A DNA stretch of 64,000 nt from Cladorhizidae sp. MBARI D1340-BT2 (GCA_028752905.1 JAQNBH010000013.1:13691316-13755315); one strand, 5' to 3'. Positions 1-12,119 are shown, counted from the first letter of the stretch. Made by a program: numbers and translations. The notes: a model not told the origin generated them from the sequence alone.

Positions 1-1060
1 TACTCAGAGTAATCCAAGTAAATAGACAGAACTCTTATCAAGTATCCTGGTGCCAAATAATCAATTCTTTATGTGTTAAGGTCGGTTCATAATATGATCA
101 AGTCAATCGATTGCATGCATTCCATCCTTCTGATTCATTGTGCTGATATTGTGAACCGATAATGCAACATACATTGAATCTGAAGGATGGGAACGGATAC
201 GAAAATGCATGAGTAGGATTTAATTCGACACTTGCATGTAATCTGTTGCAATAAGAACAAATCACGCATTGAACTTTACACTCTTTCCAAGATACCTTTA
301 GAGTTATTGAAGTGGTGATTTAACACAAATATTGTTAACTATGCAGTGAAATAGAACAGATTGTGTAATGCATGGAGCGGAAATGGATTAAACGCAATGG
401 ATTACCATCTGGCATGTTGTGAACCGGTGTTAAGACTAAAGTATATGCATCTAACTGAATATAGTTATTCTAGGTAAAATATTATAACTTCCTAATACAG
501 TCTGTTCTCCACAATAGTCCACCTATGAGCAAAGGCTTGCCAGATGGACTATTAGAGAGAATGGGAAACTATTTACCTATAACCCAATGTATTGTACATT
601 GTACACATAGTAAACTAAAACTGTACATCAGCATCATTGGTAGCTATGCAATGGAGAAAGTATCGAGTAATATTGTGTTGACTCATTTTTCTCTCAACCT
701 GACATTTGTGATAGGTTTTATTAAATGTTTGAAGTATCATCTTCATTTAGTACTATAGCTGTTGGCTTATCTAGTTCAAGATTTTTTTTGGAGAAAAAAC
801 AAGTAAACAAATAAATGGCGGAATATAGTGCGCTGAGTAGTTAAAAGTCAAAGTGATGATAAGGGGTGTTGAATATAGTTCCCAAGTGAATTAATTTCTT
901 TATGTAATTGGGGAGAGATTTCCGGAGCCTAGTAGTGGCAAGGAAAATGAAAGGAAGCAGACTGAGTTGTATATGGGATTAGCAGACGATTACTGGGGTG
1001 GAAGAATCGGAGGTTGTAGTAGGGAGTTGTTTGGCATGGTGGGAAGCTGGAAGGAAAATC
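1..1060. other. No gene recognised
   Basis: AT-rich sequence without a convincing coding segment. The 77-codon open frame at 525-758 looks like chance. Confidence 0.5.
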
Positions 1061-1067
1061 TATGTTA

Positions 1068-2330
1068 TTGTGAATACGTTTAAAGAAAAACTTAAGTTAG
1101 GCATTACAGTGGCAAGAGGATAGAGATGGAAGATGAAGCTTAGTAAGAAGAGAAGTGTAGTCCGAGGACCATTGTTTACTACATAATTTACATGCAAAGT
1201 ATTGTATTCTCTCAAGATTAGAAGAAAGATCGAATGATTGAGGGTCCCAGAGGAAAGAACAGTACTCCAGATGAGGACAGATAAGAGAAGTGTAGAGACA
1301 AAGAAGAGTAGAAGTGTCTGAATAGCGATAGTAGAGACCAAGTAATTTACGGGTCTTGGGTCTTGGAAGAGATTTAAAAAAATGTGTTTGTTCCAGGATA
1401 GAGATGAAGGAAATAGTATTCCCAGGTACTTGAACTCATTCACTAACTGAATTGGAGAACCAGAAATACACAGAAGGGGCAAGCAATAAAGTTGAAAATT
1501 TGGTAAAGAAATCTCACTATTAATGGTGAGAGCCCAAGTATCATTCACACAAACAAGATCAGGCAGATAAGTGTTACAGAGTAGATACAGCTATCTAATT
1601 TATATAAGAGACTGAAGTTGAAAGAAAACAGCTTAAGAGATCGGCTGGAGAAGCGAGATGTGGAATTAGACGGAAGAGGAGAGGTTTTGAGAGAGAGATT
1701 TTGGACATTGAAGAGGTCCTTCATGGTTTCTTTAGAAAGAGTTGATAGCTGGGGGGAAAGGCAGGAGATGTGATGAAAGAAGAGATAAAAGTAGACCCAT
1801 AAGAGGGAGGGCAGGATGAAGGTGTGAGGAGAGTTGCTGTGGGATGATGCGAGGTTGATTGGGTTCAAGAGGAAGAAAGAGGGGGAAGGTGTTTTGTGGT
1901 GGGCTTGGAGGAGAATGGTTTTGTTGGGGACATCTATTGTTGATACCAGGTGGAGGGTACCAATCTCTCATATGAGGGAGAAACAGCTAAGGGATGAATG
2001 GGAGTAGGCAGTAGAGGAGGGTTTAGTGGAGAGTGGGATTGATCCCTTAGAGAGGGAAGAGCCCTTGAAGTGGAAAGGAGTAGGTAGTAGAGGAGGTTTA
2101 TAAGGAGTACAATGAGCAGGGTGAGCTCTGTTTGGAGGCTTTAGAGGAAGGGGAGAGGATAAAAAATTATTTGATGGAGAATGAGTATTGGAAGTGGAAC
2201 AGTTGAAGGACTTAGACTTAGTGACAAGGGGTAGTTGCTCATGTGTAGGAAGAGGGAAAACTGGAGAGTAAACTGGAGAAACATACAATTTTGGAGAATG
2301 GATTATGTCAATACTTACAGTTGAGGAAGT
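1068..2330 (-). pseudogene. LINE (non-LTR retrotransposon) remnant
   Basis: On the minus strand, about 1548-1060 gives a segment like the start of an apurinic endonuclease (NDTW then NSEISLPNF, compare ETWL..) followed directly by the C-terminal part of a reverse transcriptase (GSPIQLVNEFKYLGILF, then SLSWNKHI). In intact Jockey/CR1-type elements some 500 residues separate these, so the core RT has been lost. Upstream frames (1545-1868, 1732-1971, 1968-2333) are Ser/Pro-rich, overlap with frame changes, and may be the decayed 5' part. The plus strand is correspondingly purine-rich. Confidence 0.5.
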
Positions 2331-2339
2331 CAAGTTAGG

Positions 2340-2940
2340 AGAATGTAGGGAAGGAGAATTGGGTGAAGAATTAGAAGCTGAGATGGCAAAAAAGGAGGAA
2401 ATTGACTCTTTATGGTATTACATTCATCCTACAGTGTTGGGTGATGCATCCACTGAGGTGTTTTGGATTGACAATCTAAGGGCTTGGAAGCTATCTTCGA
2501 ACATCCGAAATTGGGTGACCAGGTGAAAGAGAGAGAGAGAGAATCCTTTATGCAGTGGGGGTAGGCAAATGGATGAGATTGTGCAAGCGACATGGGAATT
2601 AATACCAACACAGGTGCAGTGAGACCAACTGGCCACATTGGCCTTCGTTAGAACTAAGATTACACACACACTTGACGACAAAGTAGCAGTAGGCAGCCTA
2701 TATTAGAGAGGACAAATGGGAAAAGCGAGAGAAATGATGACGATGACAGTGGATAAGATGACGAGTGTTAACGAAGAAACATCCACAAGTTAGAGGGAGA
2801 GAGATGGCCGATAAGAAACAAGTAGCACAAAAGAAGTAACTCCATAAGAAATGGGAGGAAGGCCTGGCTCCAGGTGGGATGGTCTAAGTGTCAAGAGAAG
2901 ACAGAAGGAACAAGAGGAGAGACAGAGAAGAGTAGTTTCT
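2340..2940. other. No gene recognised; purine-rich
   Basis: Purine-rich plus strand continuing from the LINE remnant, with a short GA run near 2528-2542. The open frame at 2305-2526 is rich in E and K because of composition and has no recognisable domain. Confidence 0.4.
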
Positions 2941-4480
2941 AGCAGTTACCACCATGGTAAAGGATCGATCTAGATGTGCACCATCTTCATCCTTGGAATA
3001 AGTGCACTCGTCATCTGATGCATCATCAGAATGGTTGGAAGTAGAACGACATTAGGAGGACTGTTGAGCAATACTTGACTGTTTCTCATGTTCTAAGAAC
3101 ATCTCATCTCAATATATTTTCAATTGTGAACCATCCTGATTGTGGCCTACTATGTTAGCAGGGTCCACTTGTGCAGAGCTTCAAGTTCAGCTAAAGTTTT
3201 CTGGTCATTTGTAGAGTAGTTGTTCATTTCAGAAGTACCCTCAAGTAACGACTCATTCTGATTTTCTGGGATTCTATGCAAGTACGTTATAAATATAATA
3301 AAATGTGCATACAAACACTTTGTTCCTTTTGCCATTTTTGCATAGTCTCCTCTACAAAAGTTTAACTCATGTATCAGCTCCAGCAACTCTGCCATGAGCA
3401 AGAGCAAAATCTCGCAATTAATAGCGATATTTGGTTGATGTTTTGACGTTGCACATCTGGTGTGCTCTCTAATTCACCAACATTTTCATTTCGATCATTT
3501 TCATTTTCATTTCCCCCCCCCCAGATGGTAGACATCATGTTTTCTTCCAGTATCTTTTTCAATGGTTTCAATATGCCATGGCTAGTTTTTTCATGCCAGT
3601 TTCAGCCATCATGGTTTGTAGCTTGGACTCGGCCTCATCATCTTCATTAACCATGTGATCAACTAAGGTATCAAGAAATCCACAGATGACAAAAATAAAT
3701 AGTTATGGAAGGCAGTGTATCCTATTTTAAGTACAAGTATATGGTGAAGAAGATGCTTCCACTAATGTTTTCTAACATTTTGAGCAATTCCAGCATCACA
3801 AGGCTGCTATCTAGAGTTGGTGTTGGGATGAAGAAACACTAGTTCAACAATTGATCTGGTAACATTTGGGTATGAAGTGCAGTTGTCTATAAAGAGTAAG
3901 ATCCATCTGCACTACACTATCATTTTATAGTTGAGCTGACCTACCCAATTTTCAAACAGGTCATTCATCATCGATGCTTTTCTGTTTGAAGCATAGGTGC
4001 CTGGAAGACAGACAGAGATGAAGAGCAAACCACCTGTCGCAATGGGGTTTGCACTATCCTATCACCAGTGGGGTAAGTTTATCTCAAATAACAGACAGAA
4101 ATGAGAAAGGTGATTCTTTCTTTCACTCTTAGCTTCATCACCTTTGACAACTAATGATGTTGGGATGAAATCTACTGCTTCTTCTGATAAAATGGATATA
4201 TGCTCATATGACCACTTTTGTAGCCATCCATTAGAACCATCAAGGCCCATGTCTAGTGCATACTTATCAGCATATTCTTGGATAAAATATCCACTTATGA
4301 GGTATTCTTAGCTCTAGTAAATCTCATTTGCACACTATTTCATCATAACCTGTCTTTCTAAACCTGAAATACTTTTTATCCTCATGTTTTGCCAGCTTCC
4401 CATCTTTTCTTGATATTCTCCCTGTCCATAACAATGTTCTACATTTGACTGTACTTCACAGCAAGCTCTTCTGTACACTA
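2940..4480 (-). pseudogene. pogo/Tigger-type (CENP-B-like) transposase remnant
   Basis: Minus strand, read from about 4480 downwards. A CENP-B/Tc5-type helix-turn-helix is visible around 4310-4190 (YFIQEYADKYALDMG then SNGWLQKW), followed by EEAVDFIP and, in shifting frames, DDE-domain pieces: KERITFLISVCY, TAHTQMLPDQLLN and CFFIPTPT, matching the usual KERITVLL, NCTAHP and FLPPNTTS segments of pogo/Tigger transposases. The lower part (about 3650-2940) encodes an acidic C-terminal tail. Many stops and frame changes make it inactive. A frame at 3462-3650 on the other strand is a shadow. Confidence 0.55.
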
Positions 4481-4489
4481 CGACAGGAT

Positions 4490-5370
4490 CAGCCACTAGT
4501 TAAAACAGCCATTTCCCCCTCTTTCTAGGGTTCTTTCTAAGTTTTATAACTAATCATATCTGCAAGTACTCTCAGAATTCTCAGCTGCAATCATGCATTA
4601 GTTGCAAAAGTGTCTGCTTCTGTGCTGGCAGTCTGTGAAATTTAGTTTGTGATTTACACTTTGGTGGTTTAAAATTATATAATTTTGGTCTTACAAAAGA
4701 GGTCTTCACTAGAGGTGAGATTTTATTACAAATGGATCGCTGCATGAAACTTATTGTCTCTCAAAAGAGTTCATCTTCCATGGGAGGGGTCTGCCAAAGA
4801 GGGACTACTCTAAAATAGAGTGTACTAATGTGGAGCAAAATACTCCATATGGACAGTTTCCTAAGAGTTTCAGTTCATTTTCTCAGCTTTCAGGTCTAGA
4901 CATCTGTGGTGCGATACACCTTCGTGTACATTTTAGAAGCACTATCTTCATCTAATACTGGGCATCATTTGAAATACATTCTTAACAATTTCAATATCTT
5001 CAATAAGACTATGCATGTTAAACAATGCCGATGTAGCCTCTTTATTGAGATGGATCATAAATCACATGCATTTGTGTGAAAGACATTGCCAAAAAGTGTG
5101 GAATTGTTGTGTTGTTTTCATTTTCCTTGAAGAAGACTGAAGTATTTTGGCTGAAATGTTTGGTATTAAAACATAAAGCTGATCAAAAAGAAACCAAAAT
5201 AATTGTGATATCAGCTGAGAATAAACCTTCAGCCATGTTCAAGCTATTGAAGGCTTCCACTCAGGAAAGAAGTTGTACTTCAGAATCTGAATAATCAACT
5301 GGATCTGATGAATCTTTTGGCAGTGCATGCACAACTGAACATCTTATGTGCAGAGGGGTTGTGGATATCT
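4490..5370. other. Probable non-coding 5' flank of the pogo remnant
   Basis: No domain recognised. The 72-codon open frame at 5076-5294 has no known motif. The region lies between the transposase remnant and the TAATAGTC-rich end and is probably part of the same element. Confidence 0.3.
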
Positions 5371-5560
5371 GGCAGACTATTAGGGAATTAGGTGACAATG
5401 AGGGAGGTAGACTATTAGGGAGTACATACTTGACTTACATACAGCCAAAAGTGTTGTGTATATGGCACTGATGTGTGAGTGATATGCAATGTGGGTCGGG
5501 ATAGTTTGGGTGGACTGTTAGAGAGAGTTGACTATAAGGGAAGTCGACTATTAGGGTGAA
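5370..5560 (-). repeat. Subterminal repeats, probable 5' end of the pogo-like element
   Basis: Several copies of a short motif (GACTATTAGGGAGT and variants, plus strand) lie at about 5376-5388, 5407-5419, 5529-5541 and 5545-5556. Read on the minus strand these are CCCTAATAGTC units like the reiterated ends of pogo-type elements. This would be the 5' end of the transposon whose transposase is at 2940-4480. Confidence 0.35.
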
Positions 5561-5639
5561 CAGACAAATATCTAAAGATAACTTCACAGACTAAGTACAA
5601 CTACCCTCTTCCCTTAATTCTAGATTTAGCCAATAATCA

Positions 5640-5800
5640 AGTTTGTCGACTAACTCTCAGTTGACATAATGAATTACAATCACTTTCTCAATAATTACGT
5701 GAAATTTTTCTCTCTCGATGTTTCAGTTAGATGATCTCATATTCCTGATGAAGGCTAGAGTATCTGGATGAAACGTCAAGAGAGTAAAACATCAGGTGCT
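5640..5800. repeat. Foldback repeat with CTGATGA..GAAAC core, copy 1
   Basis: Contains TTTCTCAATAATTA, TCTCTCGATGTTTCA and CCTGATGAAGGCTAGAG..GAAACGTC (5744-5774). It belongs to a dispersed palindromic repeat also found near 36.2, 36.5, 51.0 and 54.6 kb. Confidence 0.5.
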
Positions 5801-6630
5801 ACCTATGACTATGCAGCTAGTTGAATTAGCTATAGAAAGTGGATTCACCTGCTAGATTCACTTGCTATATCTCTACAAATCATCTAGGTATATAGCTGAG
5901 AAACTGAATTAGTTGCATGGAGAGTACTAGAAGCAATATTTCAAGCTTGCTTTAGACATAAAAAAGACACAGAACCTTCAGTAATGTTCAAACAGCTTCC
6001 ACTGGATATGTTGTTACCTACAACATGTACATGTGCTAGTTTTAATTACATTCACTAGCTACAATTATATACATTTTCTTTTTGACTAACACTCTCATGA
6101 CTTGATCATCAAACCCAAAAGATGCCCACTTTGATTGTTAAAAACGTATTTATAGCACACCATTTAACTGTCACTAACAAGCAATCTAGAAGTATTTACA
6201 GTACCTTTACATCTTCCTTGGTCATTCCACGACACTTTCAGGAGGCAATAACGGGGAATAACAGGAAAAAACAGGCAATGAAGTATAGAGCATGCGAGAC
6301 AGCCTTCTCCACTAAAAATTATCTCACTGGAGGTTGGTGTTCATTTTTGTGACGCATGCAAAGCTTTAACCGTCTTCCCTAAGCCAGCTACATCAGCTAC
6401 ATTAAGAAAAACACATTGTTGCCCTTTGTAAATAGGTTCCATGATAGCACAGATGGTGACAAATATTGTGGTGAAACAATTTCACTACACAATGTTATGA
6501 ATATGATTATAAAAGGTGCATTGAAAAACCAGAAAATCACTTATATCTCGTTCTGTGATTACTACTATTGTTTGGAACAAGTATGGCGAAATAACACCCA
6601 CAACCTAACCACACTTTTTTTATCATTGTT
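5800..6630. other. No gene recognised
   Basis: Open frames at 6122-6352 and 6416-6688 have no recognisable domain or upstream splice context. The second runs into the LTR that starts at 6635 and cannot be a gene as it stands. Confidence 0.45.
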
Positions 6631-6634
6631 ACAA

Positions 6635-6950
6635 TGTCACGGTCCAAGTCTCTGTCACAAGTTCACTAAACAGCAAAATGGACTGTGAAATGAGATGCAT
6701 GATGTAATACGCTACAGCCAGATGATATATGATGTAATCTAGTCAGGCTTGAAATTTTAGGGAGTCCTGAGCTTACAGCTAGTGAGTTAGTTACAGAACT
6801 ACAGCCACAGCTATAGCTGACAGTGATTGTGTAAGTATCATAAAGATGTTATTGATTAAGGACTTTAGTAATTCAGATAGTGGTATATTCATAGACTACC
6901 TGCTGTTAAGATGTTGTAGGAGTGTTTATCCGGGTGTACTTCCTGCGACA
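6635..6950 (+). repeat. 5' LTR
   Basis: Aligns with 8820-9174 along its length, e.g. GAGATGCATGATGTAATA, GTGAGTTAGTTACAGAACT and GATTGTGTAAGTATC. It is about 40 bp shorter owing to small deletions. The sequence just after it (GATGGTGACAATG) occupies the primer-binding position. Confidence 0.8.
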
Positions 6951-7399
6951 GATGGTGACAATGTTGAGATACTCATAACGGATCAGGGTACCCAATGTCC
7001 ACAAGAAATACAGCCAAGCAAAATTACAACCCAGTTAAGGTCAAAGCTACAACAAACAAAACAGCTAAGGAAGTCTGAGCTGAGAAAAGGAGAGAACGAC
7101 TACCCAACCCAAGTACAGGCAGATAGTAGTCACCGTACAGCAGAACTAGTATTGCAAGAAGGGTGAATGAATTCAGAAGGAATGACATCAGAGTCAGGAA
7201 CACCAGATGGTCACAGCATCCAGTCAGAAGAACACAGCGGGAACCATCACACAGAAGAACTTCCAAACTCAACAGATTCTCAACTTCCCATGGTATCCGC
7301 AGATTAGCGAAAGCAACTACGTACTGGATGTTTTCAGGAAGTTTGAAAAGCTGGTAGGCCAGGGGCAGATGGTGCACAGACATTGTAATAGAAATAGGT

Positions 7400-8790
7400 G
7401 ACGGCTACCCCAAGAACAAACTGCTTTGCAAGGTTGAACAGAGAGAGATGGTAATTATGGGCAAAGAAGTAAAGCGCCTGCTAGAGCTTGGAATATTCAG
7501 ACCATCGAAAAGGACGTAATTTCCAGACTGTATGCATGTCATGGGTTGCTAACGAGCTTTCATGAATGGTCACCCACACACACTGATGAATATAATTATA
7601 CCAGTAGTCACAACCCACTGTAATAGCTAGCCGTGTTTGTCATTTATAAACATAGACAGAGTTATTGTATAGAAGTTCAGAATCACTGAGTGTATACAGA
7701 GTCACACCTATACTTGTAAGTCATAAGAATAATGTTTATCTAACTATTACTCTTCAGTACAGACAGTCTGGGAGCTTGAGGGTGACCCAGGCTGGTGGCA
7801 GCATACCGAAGAACCCGAAACCAGTGTATCCAAGCCAGACCCCTTGACTCTACCAAGGATTGATGAACTGTTAGATGGTTTGGGGGCAGTCAAGTACGTA
7901 TCAACCCTGGATTTAGAGAGGAGATATCATAAGGTGCCGGTTCATAAAGACAGCATTCATAAGATAGCTTCAGTGTAGCCCCATGAAAAGTAGGCATATG
8001 GCTGCCATTCGGCCTAAAAATGGACCCACAATATTCCAGAGGCTGATGAATACAATACTAGCAGACATTCTATCATTTTCAACCTCCATTGATGATATCA
8101 TGATCTTTAGCCTGACCTTTGAAGAGCATCTGGACAACCTCAGGGCATTCTTTAAATGATTCGTACAAGCAGGACTCACCATAAAAATTAAGAAGTGCTT
8201 GCAGGAGCAGACACTCTCTTCCTTGGACACCAGGTAGGTGTCGGAATTATCAGACCTGCAATAGCCAAAGTCAAACACATCCATAAATACTCCAGACCTA
8301 TGAACAAGAAAGCAATGCTCAGACTTGCAAATTATTACAGGCGCTTGATGCCTCATTATGGGTCTATGCCCTCGAAAACATCAAGCAGGACCTATCATCC
8401 CATCCTGTACTGAGGAGCCCTGCATTAAGGAGACCCTTTATTCTACAAAAACACTCTTCAGTTGTAGGATTTGGAGCTGTTTTGAATCAACTGGAAGAGA
8501 CAATGCAGACCACCGGTGGGAAAATTCTCTCGACATTTGAGAGGAGCTGAGTCACGATACAGTGTCAGAACAAGAGTATCTGGCAGTGGCTAGGAGCAGA
8601 GTTTACTGTGGTCACGGATCACAGCAGCCTACTACTTGAAGGACAAGAACGGCAGGCAGACTTGCCGATGTGCCATGCCCTTGATGCCCTACATATATAC
8701 AATCGTACACCTACCTGCTCCAAGAACTAGAATGCAGATGGAATGTCGAGGCAGTCACGGCCAACCACTGATAGCAACAGAGGGGAACTG
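7400..8790 (+). pseudogene. Gypsy-type reverse transcriptase and RNase H remnant
   Basis: Frames shift repeatedly but the order is clear. RT entry segment EVKRLLELGIFRPSK (about 7465-7515); about 250 bp of unrelated sequence; then PRIDELLDGLGAVKYVSTLDL (split here as PRIDELLDGLG and VKYVSTLDL, about 7850-7920); then IFQRLMNTILADI and TSIDDIMIFS (about 8030-8110, with Ser where the catalytic YxDD box has Tyr); then AGLTIKIKKC, FLGHQVG and LANYYRRLMPHYG. RNase H pieces follow: SVSEQEYLAV and GAEFTVVTDHSSLL (about 8560-8640). The polypurine tract comes next, with no integrase after RNase H. Confidence 0.72.
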
Positions 8791-8799
8791 CCGATGTCT

Positions 8800-8819
8800 A
8801 AAGAAGAAGATGGGAAGGA
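8800..8819 (+). other. Polypurine tract
   Basis: Purine-rich run (AAAGAAGAAGATGGGAAGGA) immediately before the TGTCAC of the 3' LTR, the expected plus-strand primer. Confidence 0.75.
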
Positions 8820-9174
8820 TGTCACAGGACCAAGTTTCTGTGACAAGGTCACTGAACAATTAACGGCGAAATTAACTGTTGTGTTAATTAATGAGATGCA
8901 TGATGTAATAGGCTAGTCTGCCATGTGATGCATGATGTAATCTAGTTAGGCTTGAATGTTAGGGAGTCTTGAGCTTACAACTACATAGTGAGTTAGTTAC
9001 AGAACTCCAGCTCCAGCTGTATCCTACTGTGATTGTGTAAGTATCTTGATTGATGTACTATAGATTAAGGACTTAACACAACAGTATGAGATAGTGGTAG
9101 TCATAGACTACCTGGTGGCAGCAAACAGCAGTTCATGTGATAGGAGTGTTCACCAGGGGGGACTTCCTGAGACA
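8820..9174 (+). repeat. 3' LTR
   Basis: Begins TGTCAC after the polypurine tract, ends GAGACA, followed by the TACAA target duplication. Homologous to 6635-6950. Confidence 0.8.
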
Positions 9175-9179
9175 TACAA

Positions 9180-9793
9180 ATATTATAATCCGAATATTTG
9201 TCTATTTCATAGGTACTGTACTATGATATAATGATATTCAAATCAAACATGATAAATTATAATGGTATTCAAAACAAACAGTTATGTTCCGAAACCGATC
9301 CTGGGATATATGGCAGGCAAATCCAAGGCTCTGCAGATGAGCATCCGTAGTTGACAAATACTGCTCAATATGAGTAAACTTCATAATGAAAATATACATC
9401 AGCATTCAATGGTAACATTCAACCATGGACGAGCATGTGGAGCAGTCTGATGCTGTACTGTATAGCTTGTTACCTAGCTATTAGTTTTTGTTACCAATAA
9501 ATCCCACACATCATCCATAAAGTATTGACAAAAAGGCTGAGAGGCAGTTGAGTGTGAATGGTATTAGGAGAGGCTGGGCCAGGGGTAAATTATGTTAATC
9601 CCTTTGGTTTCTTCCTTCTTGGTAGCCATACAGATACCTGAAGTAACAGCTGGAATGCTAGACATAGCAGCACTGCACCCTGAGTGATGGAAGAGCAAAC
9701 ACTTCGAGCATGACTACCATGTTTTTGTCTGCCCCTACTAGGGATAGTAGGAGGCAAAATCAGGGAAGGAAGAGAAAAAGTATAGGAGATGGT
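9180..9793. other. No gene recognised
   Basis: AT-rich sequence without an open frame of interest. Confidence 0.5.
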
Positions 9794-9971
9794 ATTAGCA
9801 GGTGTGTGACTAATTTAAGCAGTGGGTGTAAAGCTATACCTACAGTCGCTACACTTCACAATCTTGTACGTATATGCATACTATTAGCAGGTGTGCGACT
9901 AATTTAAGCAGTGGGTGTAAAGCTATACCTACAGTCGCTACACTTCACAATCTTGTACGTATATGCATACT
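9794..9971. repeat. 89-bp tandem duplication
   Basis: Two near-identical 89-bp units (9794-9882 and 9883-9971), each starting ATTAGCAGGTGTG and ending GTATATGCATACT. The few differences indicate a recent duplication. Open frames here are by-products. Confidence 0.85.
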
Positions 9972-10835
9972 ACTAGATATCGGAGAAGGGAGTGACCAGT
10001 ACTGGAGTGGGAGTAGTAAAAACTGGGATTGGATTGGCGTGGAGTGGCCCCTATTGTGGTGGGAGTGACCGGGATCAGAAGGAGAGTGCTAGGCATCACG
10101 AAGCAAAGTAGGTGCAGTCCGAACCTCATCGCCCATCAAGTCTGGCAAATAATATGATTCCAACACAAACTTCAACACAAGTCCGGCACACAAATTTCAT
10201 ATGACTGGCAATTATAAATTTACCGACACTAGTTTAAACTAAATTCATTTATAAGTGCAATAACAAACTCTAGAAGGAAAAATATATATTAGGGTAAAAC
10301 ATGGTAATCCTACAGCTAGATACTTTCACAAACCTGGGAAGTCTTCCTGATCTATCTCAGAATCTTCACCACCAGACAGCATGTCTGCACTGTTTCTATC
10401 CGTGAACCAATTTAAGAAGCCATTGAATCAGTAGCAACTGGGCGGCAGTCCGTGTCCCTAGCTATCCTTGTACAGGCATCACCGTCGCAAGTGCGACAAC
10501 GTCCTAGTCTCCACGCTGACCGCAAAGTGTGGGAAATGGCCAGATTTCCGGAGTTTCCGGCGTTTCTAGACATAGAGTAATATAATATACTGGATTCTTA
10601 TAGTCGTGCAACTTATACTCTTTATTTGCATCGCCTTATGGCGGTTACGACTGGCTCTTGAGAAGTAGCCTACTGGGGTGGCTTCAGCAGTCGGTTTGGG
10701 TGAGGTTGGGGGGGGGAAGTCTACGAGAGGACGGGGGCGTAGGTGTGCTGAAATTTTTTAAAGACTACTTTTTAAAGCCACAGCTTTTAATCTCACCATA
10801 CCACATACATACACAAATAATTATGTGGTTTCTCG
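9972..10835. other. No firm gene; possible short exon on minus near 10330-10430
   Basis: On the minus strand a short open stretch encodes MLSGGEDSEIDQEDFPG and ends at a possible donor (gtttgt). The acidic composition resembles the N-terminal exon of the piggyBac remnant at 28.6-28.8 kb, but this is too short to assign. The frame at 10658-10993 on plus is not convincing. Confidence 0.2.
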
Positions 10836-10868
10836 CTTGGCTGTTCCCCAAGTTGGGGGACAGCCAAG
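10836..10868. repeat. 33-bp hairpin
   Basis: Near-perfect inverted repeat (CTTGGCTGTTCCCCAA against TTGGGGGACAGCCAAG) with almost no loop. The distal arm continues into CCAAGCAGTCAACCACATTTTACAA, which recurs about 430 bp downstream near 11290-11315. Confidence 0.7.
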
Positions 10869-10994
10869 CAGTCAACCACATTTTACAAAAGCACAGACAC
10901 AGCTCAACTCATAATGTAGCCACTCCTTGCATGCCTTTGAAGTACCTGTTAACCTGCCAAAATGATGATATCATGCTCTTTAGCCATCTCTAAC

Positions 10995-11238
10995 ATGCAC
11001 TGCTCAAGTGCATTTTTTTCTCTGCGTTGTACTTCATCGATTCATGAATTTGTAAGTGAAAAGCTGCTGTGCCCGTAACATGATTCAGACCTATGGACCA
11101 TGTGAATTTGTAACCTCCCCTGGACTATCACACACAACTACCTTAAATTCACATGGTCCATGGGTGTGAATCACTCCTTAATGTTACTTTTCACTTGCAA
11201 ATTCTAAACAAAGAAAAAGTGCACTATGAGTAGTGCAT
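10995..11238. mobile_element. Palindromic MITE / foldback element
   Basis: About 244 bp whose left arm (ATGCACTGCTCAAGTGCA..GAATTTGTAAGTGAAAAG..CCATGTGAATTT) is the reverse complement of the right arm (AAATTCACATGG..CTTTTCACTTGCAAATTC..GTAGTGCAT), leaving a loop of about 35 bp. Ends and target duplication are not certain. Confidence 0.65.
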
Positions 11239-11239
11239 A

Positions 11240-12110
11240 TTAGAGGTAGAACACTCAACCTTAACCAGTTTCCTGCAACTTAGGGAAAGCCAAGCAGTCA
11301 ACCACATTTTACAAGACCCTAGACAAATGGGAAACACCGCAGCTCAACTCAGTTTGTGTCACTTACTTTCCCCCTCAAGATTTTGATATAAATAACACTG
11401 CATTAATCATGTGAATTGTACAGAAAAATTCGTGTTAGCCCAATCCTATTGTTCTTCTCTAGCGACAGACCTCATTAAAGAGAAATCTTTAGTAGTGGTG
11501 ATTTGAAATTGCTTGTTAAAAGAGAAAGCACTTCATATCTATATAACTATTGCAATGTACATTCACCCTTGCCAAATATGATTGGTTTAAATGAAGCAGG
11601 TTTAATTAAAGTCATGTTAGTCAGTTGGCAGATTTGAAGAGCATGGATGGAACTGTCTACACAGTAGAGATGCTGGGCTTCATAGGGCATCCCATTATGA
11701 CATAGCTACTCAATTTGCTAACTTGATCTTGGGATGTAGGTATACAATTTGTCATGAGATGCGAGCTAGAAACTGCACCATGTTTGGTAAGTTAAAAACA
11801 ATTCATTGCATGTAGCTACTGTCAGTCGTGGTGCCAGTCAGCAAGTACAAAAGAAAATAGACCACAGTTATAAAGTACAGTCTGGCTACATACAGGATCA
11901 ATAATTGACTGCTTGTAGGTAATGTAGCAAAGATATAATTATAAAAAATACTGAACAAAATATCCATGTCCTAACCTGTTACGAAGTCTTGGTTTAAACT
12001 ACAACGGAGGATTATGTTAGATTGTAGTGTGGCAGAAGTGTTTGTGGGAGTTGGCGAAGAGGTTGGGAGGGTTTACAGAGGATAGGTTTTGATTGAAGTG
12101 CCGGGAGGGT
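11240..12110. other. No gene recognised
   Basis: AT-rich spacer; it holds the second copy of the CCAAGCAGTCAACCACATTTT segment near 11290. No coding signal. Confidence 0.5.
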
Positions 12111-12119
12111 TTAGTAGTC

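Larger units (their letters stand above)
6635..9174 (+). mobile_element. Compact Gypsy-type LTR retrotransposon with both LTRs
   Basis: Complete structure of 2540 bp: 5' LTR 6635-6950, internal part with RT and RNase H remnants, polypurine tract 8800-8819, 3' LTR 8820-9174. Both LTRs begin TGTCAC and end GACA. The 5-bp target duplication TACAA is intact on both sides (6630-6634 and 9175-9179). Gag, protease and integrase are not recognisable, so the copy is internally deleted or degenerate. Divergence between the LTRs shows it is not recent. Confidence 0.82.

Noticed and set aside
2305..2526. Charged 73-codon plus-strand frame
   Set aside because: Composition-driven (purine-rich strand opposite the LINE remnant), with no domain.
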